Shown here piece by piece: positions 60,759 to 64,000 of a stretch of 64,000 nt of DNA; the first letter of the stretch is position 1, and every line of letters starts with the position of its first letter. The position numbers and the translations under genes are program-made. The stretch is from positions 87,558 through 151,557 of the forward strand of contig NZ_JAECZC010000055.1 of the NCBI RefSeq assembly GCF_016056305.1. The letters run 5' to 3'. Under the pieces are notes generated by a model, which saw only the letters and a list, made by a program, of their open reading frames with translations, did no database searches and was not told where the DNA came from. The DNA is from Amazonocrinis nigriterrae CENA67 (GTDB taxonomy: Bacteria; Cyanobacteriota; Cyanobacteriia; Cyanobacteriales; Nostocaceae).

Positions 60759-61159
60759 AAGTCATCGTTGACACGTCAGTCTGGTCTTTAGCTTTCAGAC
60801 ACAATTCCCAAGTTGAGGATTCACCCCATATTGCATTGCTGCGAGATTTAATCACAGATAATCGAGTTGCCTTGCTGGGTGCTGTCCGGCAAGAAATACT
60901 TTCAGGAATTCGCCATACTGAGCATTATAATTTATTGCGAAATTATCTGCACGGATTTCCTAATCTGGAGCTAGATATCGAAGATTACGAACTTGGTTCT
61001 GAGTTTTATAACACTTGCCGACATCACGATGTTATGGGTACAAACACAGATTTCCTGATTTGTGCCGCAGCCGTTCGGAGAAATTACAGAATCCTGACCA
61101 CAGATAAAGATTTTGAAAACTTCAGTCAGTGTATACCGATAACTTTGGTGCAATGCTAG
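60755..61159 (+). CDS. vapC: VapC-type PIN-domain toxin
   Basis: This 134-residue protein starts at GTG 60755 inside the vapB stop region. It has the PIN fold acidic residues: MKVIVDTSVWSLAFR (Asp), LGAVRQEILSGI (Glu), THRHHD-like region DVMGTNTDFLICAAA (Asp) and ILTTDKDFENF (Asp). Such toxins are Mg-dependent RNases. All four acidic positions appear intact, so unlike the two other TA remnants in the window this one should be functional. Partner antitoxin is adjacent. Confidence 0.92.
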   Translation: MKVIVDTSVWSLAFRHNSQVEDSPHIALLRDLITDNRVALLGAVRQEILSGIRHTEHYNLLRNYLHGFPNLELDIEDYELGSEFYNTCRHHDVMGTNTDFLICAAAVRRNYRILTTDKDFENFSQCIPITLVQC

Positions 61160-61204
61160 GTGCTGAGTGCTGAGTTAGGAGTTAGGAGTTAGGAGTTATG
61201 AGTT
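61160..61204. repeat. GTTAGGA/GTGCTGA tandem repeats
   Basis: Short heptameric repeats directly after the vapC stop and up to the left inverted repeat of the MITE-like element. Confidence 0.75.
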
Positions 61205-61295
61205 AGGACTTACGCACGGGTCACGGAAAAACGAACCACAGAGACGCAGAGTACATAGAGAAATGAGAGTTTGAGAGGTTTTTTGCGTAAGTCCT
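61205..61295. mobile_element. MITE-like element with AGGACTTACGCA terminal inverted repeats
   Basis: It begins AGGACTTACGCA (61205-61216) and ends TGCGTAAGTCCT (61284-61295), 91 bp in all. The core contains the ACGAACCACAGAGACGCAGAG repeat type seen at 33452 and 31255. ATGAGTT flanks both sides (61198-61204 and 61296-61302), although the local GTTAGGA heptamer repeat may account for that. Confidence 0.6.
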
Positions 61296-61674
61296 ATGAG
61301 TTAGGAGTTATATCAAGTTCGCTTAATTGCTTATAAAAAGCGAAAAACCCCACCCCGCCTTTGACTTGCGTCAAAGTTTCCATGCACCATTACCCCAAAG
61401 GGGGCCCCGAGTTCCCCGTGAACGAGGGGAAGTTTTGGCTTTAGACAAAACCCGAGTAGGGTGACGCGATTCATGATGGTAAGCATGAGCGAGTAATTCA
61501 CCAAAACGCCAAAACGCCAAAAACGCCAAGGAAAGATGAGAAAAGACATTGTTATGAAAGTCCAATGTAGTAGGATTGTTCAAGTGAAAGGGTAAGCCCA
61601 GGCGAGTGGCGATCGCTCGCTCTTGGACACCTTAAAATGAGAGCAAAAGACGATTCCTAAAACAAGCACACTCC
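61296..61674. repeat. Repeat-rich region upstream of pheT
   Basis: It contains the GGGGCCCCGAGTTCCCC repeat (61400-61420) also present at 29173, and an AAACGCCAAAACGCCAAAAACGCC stretch. The small frames seen here are repeat-encoded and not genes. The pheT promoter should lie between 61560 and 61660. Confidence 0.6.
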
Positions 61675-64000
61675 ATGCGTATTTCTTTAAGTTGGCTACG
61701 GGAACTAGTAGAAATCAAACTTAGCCCGGAAGAATTAGCCGAAACCCTAACAATGGCAGGGTTTGAAGTCGAAGATATTGAAGACCGCCGCACTTGGGCA
61801 AATGGCGTGGTTGTGGGGAGAGTGCTTGAACGTCAACCCCACCCCAACGCCGATAAATTGAGTGTTTGCCAAGTCGATATCGGTGCAGCGGAGACTTTAA
61901 ATATTGTCTGCGGTGCTGCTAATGTCCGCGCAGATATCTATGTGCCAGTGGCGACTATAGGTACTTATTTACCCAATATCGATTTAAAAATTAAACCTGC
62001 AAAACTGCGCGGTGTCCCTTCTCAGGGGATGATTTGTTCTTTGAAAGAACTCGGTTTACCCACTGATATAGATGGAATTCATATTTTTCCAGAGGAAAAT
62101 CTGCCTTTGGGTAGTGATGTGCGTCCGTTGCTGGGTTTGGATGATGTAATTTTAGATGTGACTGCTACTGCCAATCGTGCTGATGCTTTGAGTATGGTAG
62201 GCATAGCACGGGAAGTCGCAGCTTTGACTGGTGGTCAGCTCAGCATTCCCTCTCCTGGGGAAGTAGCTATTAACAATAATGGCGGAAATTTCACTTTAAA
62301 AATTGCCGACAAGCAAGCTTGTCCTGCATATATTGGTACAGTTATTGAACAAGTTAAAATTGCCCCATCCCCTGATTGGTTGCAACAGCGCTTGCGGGCG
62401 GCTGGGGTACGTCCCATAAATAATGTGGTGGATATTACTAACTACGTTTTGCTGGAATGGGGACAACCACTACATGCTTTTGATAAAGACCGTTTAGAAT
62501 CCGTTGCTGGTAATGGCAATTTAACTATTGGTGTGCGCTTTGCTAATTCTGGAGAAACTCTTAAAACTCTGGATGGTCAAACTCGCACTTTAGCATCCCA
62601 AAATTTGTTAATTACCGCTAACGAAAGACCCGTGGCGTTAGCGGGAGTCATGGGGGGAGAAGAAACCGAAGTCCATGAAGGGAGCCAAAGCTTAGTTTTA
62701 GAAGCAGCGTTGTTTGATTCTGTGGCAATTCGCCGTTCTTCTCGCAGTGTCGGTTTAAGAAGCGAGGCTTCTGGAAGATATGAACGCGGTGTTAACCGTG
62801 CTGAATTGGAAGTAGCCACTAATCGCGCATTATCGCTGATTAGCGAATTAGCCCAAGGAGTGATTGTCCAGCAAGAAATTGCTGACACCCGTCCTGATAA
62901 ATCTACTTGGAGTCGTTCCATTGCATTGCGTTTAGAACGAGTGAATCAACTGTTGGGGCCTGTAGATTTAGGCGAAGAAACAGGAGAACTCGAAGCAAAA
63001 GACGTTGAACGGATTTTGACTGCACTGGGATGTGAGGTGACATCTTCAGGAGAAGGTACTTGGAATGTTTCTGTTCCACCCTATCGTTACCGCGACTTGG
63101 AACGGGAAATTGATTTAATTGAAGAAATTGCCCGTCTTTACGGTTATGATAATTTCTGCGATACCTTGCCAGCAAAGTCAGAAGCTGGGTATTTACCTTT
63201 AGATCAAGAATTAATTCGCAAGTTGCGGGCTTGTCTGCGAGCTGAAGGTTTGACAGAATTAATTCACTATTCTTTGGTGAAACCAGGGGAAGACAGACAG
63301 ATAGTATTAAGCAATCCGTTATTTGTCGAATATTCGGCGCTAAGAACCGATTTGATTTCTGGGTTGATTGATGCTTTTCAGTACAACTTAGAACAAGGAA
63401 ACGGTTCGCTAAACGGTTTTGATATGGGGCGAATTTTCTGGCAAGAAGAAGACGGTTTGCAAGAAGCAGAAGCGATCGCTGGTATTATTGGAGGCGATCG
63501 CACCCTTGGCAAATGGTCGAAAGGTGGACGTGAACAACCAATCACCTGGTTTGAAGCCAAAGGCATTTTAGAAAGTGTTTTCCAGCAACTTGGCTTGCAA
63601 GTAGAATATCAACCAGACCGTCGCGATGAACGTTTGCATTCAGGACGCACCGCTTCTTTATGGGTTCGCGGTCAAAATTTAGGTATTTTTGGACAACTTC
63701 ATCCCCAACTGCGGCGAGAAAAAGGTTTGCCTGATTCCGTCTACGTTTTTCAATTAGATGTAGATGTGCTTTTGGATTCTCTAGATCAAGATGATATCCT
63801 CACGCCTACATTTAAAGGTTATTCTACCTATCCCGCTAGCGATCGCGATATCGCTTTCTTCGCACCTGTGAAAGTCTCAGTCGCCGAACTAGAAAAAGCA
63901 ATTACCAAAGCCGGTAAAGACTTGCTGACATCCGTGGAATTGTTTGATGAATATCGCGGTGAAAACGTCCCCCAAGGACAGCGAAGTTTAGCATTTCGTT
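61675..64000 (+). CDS. pheT: Phenylalanine--tRNA ligase beta subunit (3' end outside the window)
   Basis: The frame from ATG 61675 stays open to the window end: 775 residues of about 810 usual. It begins [20 protein letters not shown], followed by the N-terminal tRNA-binding OB domain ([20 protein letters not shown]), then GCGAANVRA-like [16 protein letters not shown], the B3/B4 editing region ([10 protein letters not shown]), and B5-B7 domains. The beta subunit pairs with PheS to charge tRNA-Phe and hydrolyses Tyr-tRNA-Phe. pheS is not adjacent upstream, as usual in cyanobacteria. Housekeeping and reliably identified. Confidence 0.95.
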   Translation, partial: MRISLSWLRELVEIKLSPEELAETLTMAGFEVEDIEDRRTWANGVVVGRVLERQPHPNADKLSVCQVDIGAAETLNIVCGAANVRADIYVPVATIGTYLPNIDLKIKPAKLRGVPSQGMICSLKELGLPTDIDGIHIFPEENLPLGSDVRPLLGLDDVILDVTATANRADALSMVGIAREVAALTGGQLSIPSPGEVAINNNGGNFTLKIADKQACPAYIGTVIEQVKIAPSPDWLQQRLRAAGVRPINNVVDITNYVLLEWGQPLHAFDKDRLESVAGNGNLTIGVRFANSGETLKTLDGQTRTLASQNLLITANERPVALAGVMGGEETEVHEGSQSLVLEAALFDSVAIRRSSRSVGLRSEASGRYERGVNRAELEVATNRALSLISELAQGVIVQQEIADTRPDKSTWSRSIALRLERVNQLLGPVDLGEETGELEAKDVERILTALGCEVTSSGEGTWNVSVPPYRYRDLEREIDLIEEIARLYGYDNFCDTLPAKSEAGYLPLDQELIRKLRACLRAEGLTELIHYSLVKPGEDRQIVLSNPLFVEYSALRTDLISGLIDAFQYNLEQGNGSLNGFDMGRIFWQEEDGLQEAEAIAGIIGGDRTLGKWSKGGREQPITWFEAKGILESVFQQLGLQVEYQPDRRDERLHSGRTASLWVRGQNLGIFGQLHPQLRREKGLPDSVYVFQLDVDVLLDSLDQDDILTPTFKGYSTYPASDRDIAFFAPVKVSVAELEKAITKAGKDLLTSVELFDEYRGENVPQGQRSLAFR

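Noticed and set aside
61371-61583. Two overlapping small minus-strand frames before pheT
   Set aside because: They read through the GGGGCCCCGAGTTCCCC and AAACGCC repeats and share no family pattern.

Overview
The window is from a filamentous, heterocyst-forming cyanobacterium of the Nostoc/Anabaena type. This rests on frequent HIP1 octamers (GCGATCGC), many short tandem repeats between genes (GTCAGTT-, GGGAATT- and GTTAGGA-type), GC-rich Nostoc-style hairpin repeats, paired xisH/xisI genes, a PATAN-REC (PatA-like) regulator, and above all a long cluster matching the heterocyst envelope polysaccharide (HEP) island with hepC and hepA. No search could be run, so all family names come from reading motifs.

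Layout. (1) 1-7300 is a mobile or plasmid-like accessory segment. A leftward set of small genes runs off the left edge, starting with a ribbon-helix-helix protein and ending with a partial acidic protein that carries an unusual two-orientation 12-mer repeat. A promoter lying inside an 18-bp-arm inverted repeat, a truncated tRNA-like element and a run of hairpins separate it from a rightward set of six small unknown genes. That set ends in a 310-nt highly structured non-coding stretch directly upstream of a 459-residue IS110/DEDD-type recombinase, which is the arrangement expected for a bridge-RNA-guided recombinase. (2) 7400-13000 holds chromosomal genes: a cNMP-like domain protein, a membrane protein, ahcY, an MscS channel with a repeat inserted in its signal peptide, and two hypotheticals. 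(3) 13200-22600 is a first sugar/exopolysaccharide group: three GT4 glycosyltransferases, a secreted NHL-type protein, a PIG-L deacetylase and an AGE-family epimerase. (4) 22600-27600 holds an Uma2 nuclease, xisHI, an orphan HigA antitoxin with a toxin relic, a NahK-like sugar kinase, a DOMON-like protein, and a RelB/ParE-type pair whose toxin has an in-frame amber codon.

(5) 27600-53700 is the HEP island, all on the minus strand. Nucleotide-sugar and tailoring genes come first (rfbF, FAD oxidoreductase, hexapeptide acyltransferase, SDR, GT2, two tandem phytanoyl-CoA-dioxygenase-like genes, rfbC, SAF-domain oxidoreductase). Next are a GT4, a Wzc-like BY-kinase, hepC (initiating sugar-phosphate transferase) and hepA (ABC exporter). 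Seven glycosyltransferases and an O-antigen ligase/polymerase-like membrane protein follow. Together they would make activated sugars, build a repeat unit on a lipid carrier, modify it, export it and polymerise it.

(6) 54150-57910 is a vWA / PP2C phosphatase / kinase operon (TerY-P-type triad); its kinase carries a transmembrane segment and TPRs. (7) 58800-61160 holds a PATAN-REC regulator and a VapBC pair. (8) Small inverted-repeat elements precede pheT, which runs off the right edge about 35 codons short of its usual end.

Two real genes are open at the window edges: 505 to 1 on the minus strand, and pheT from 61675 on the plus strand.
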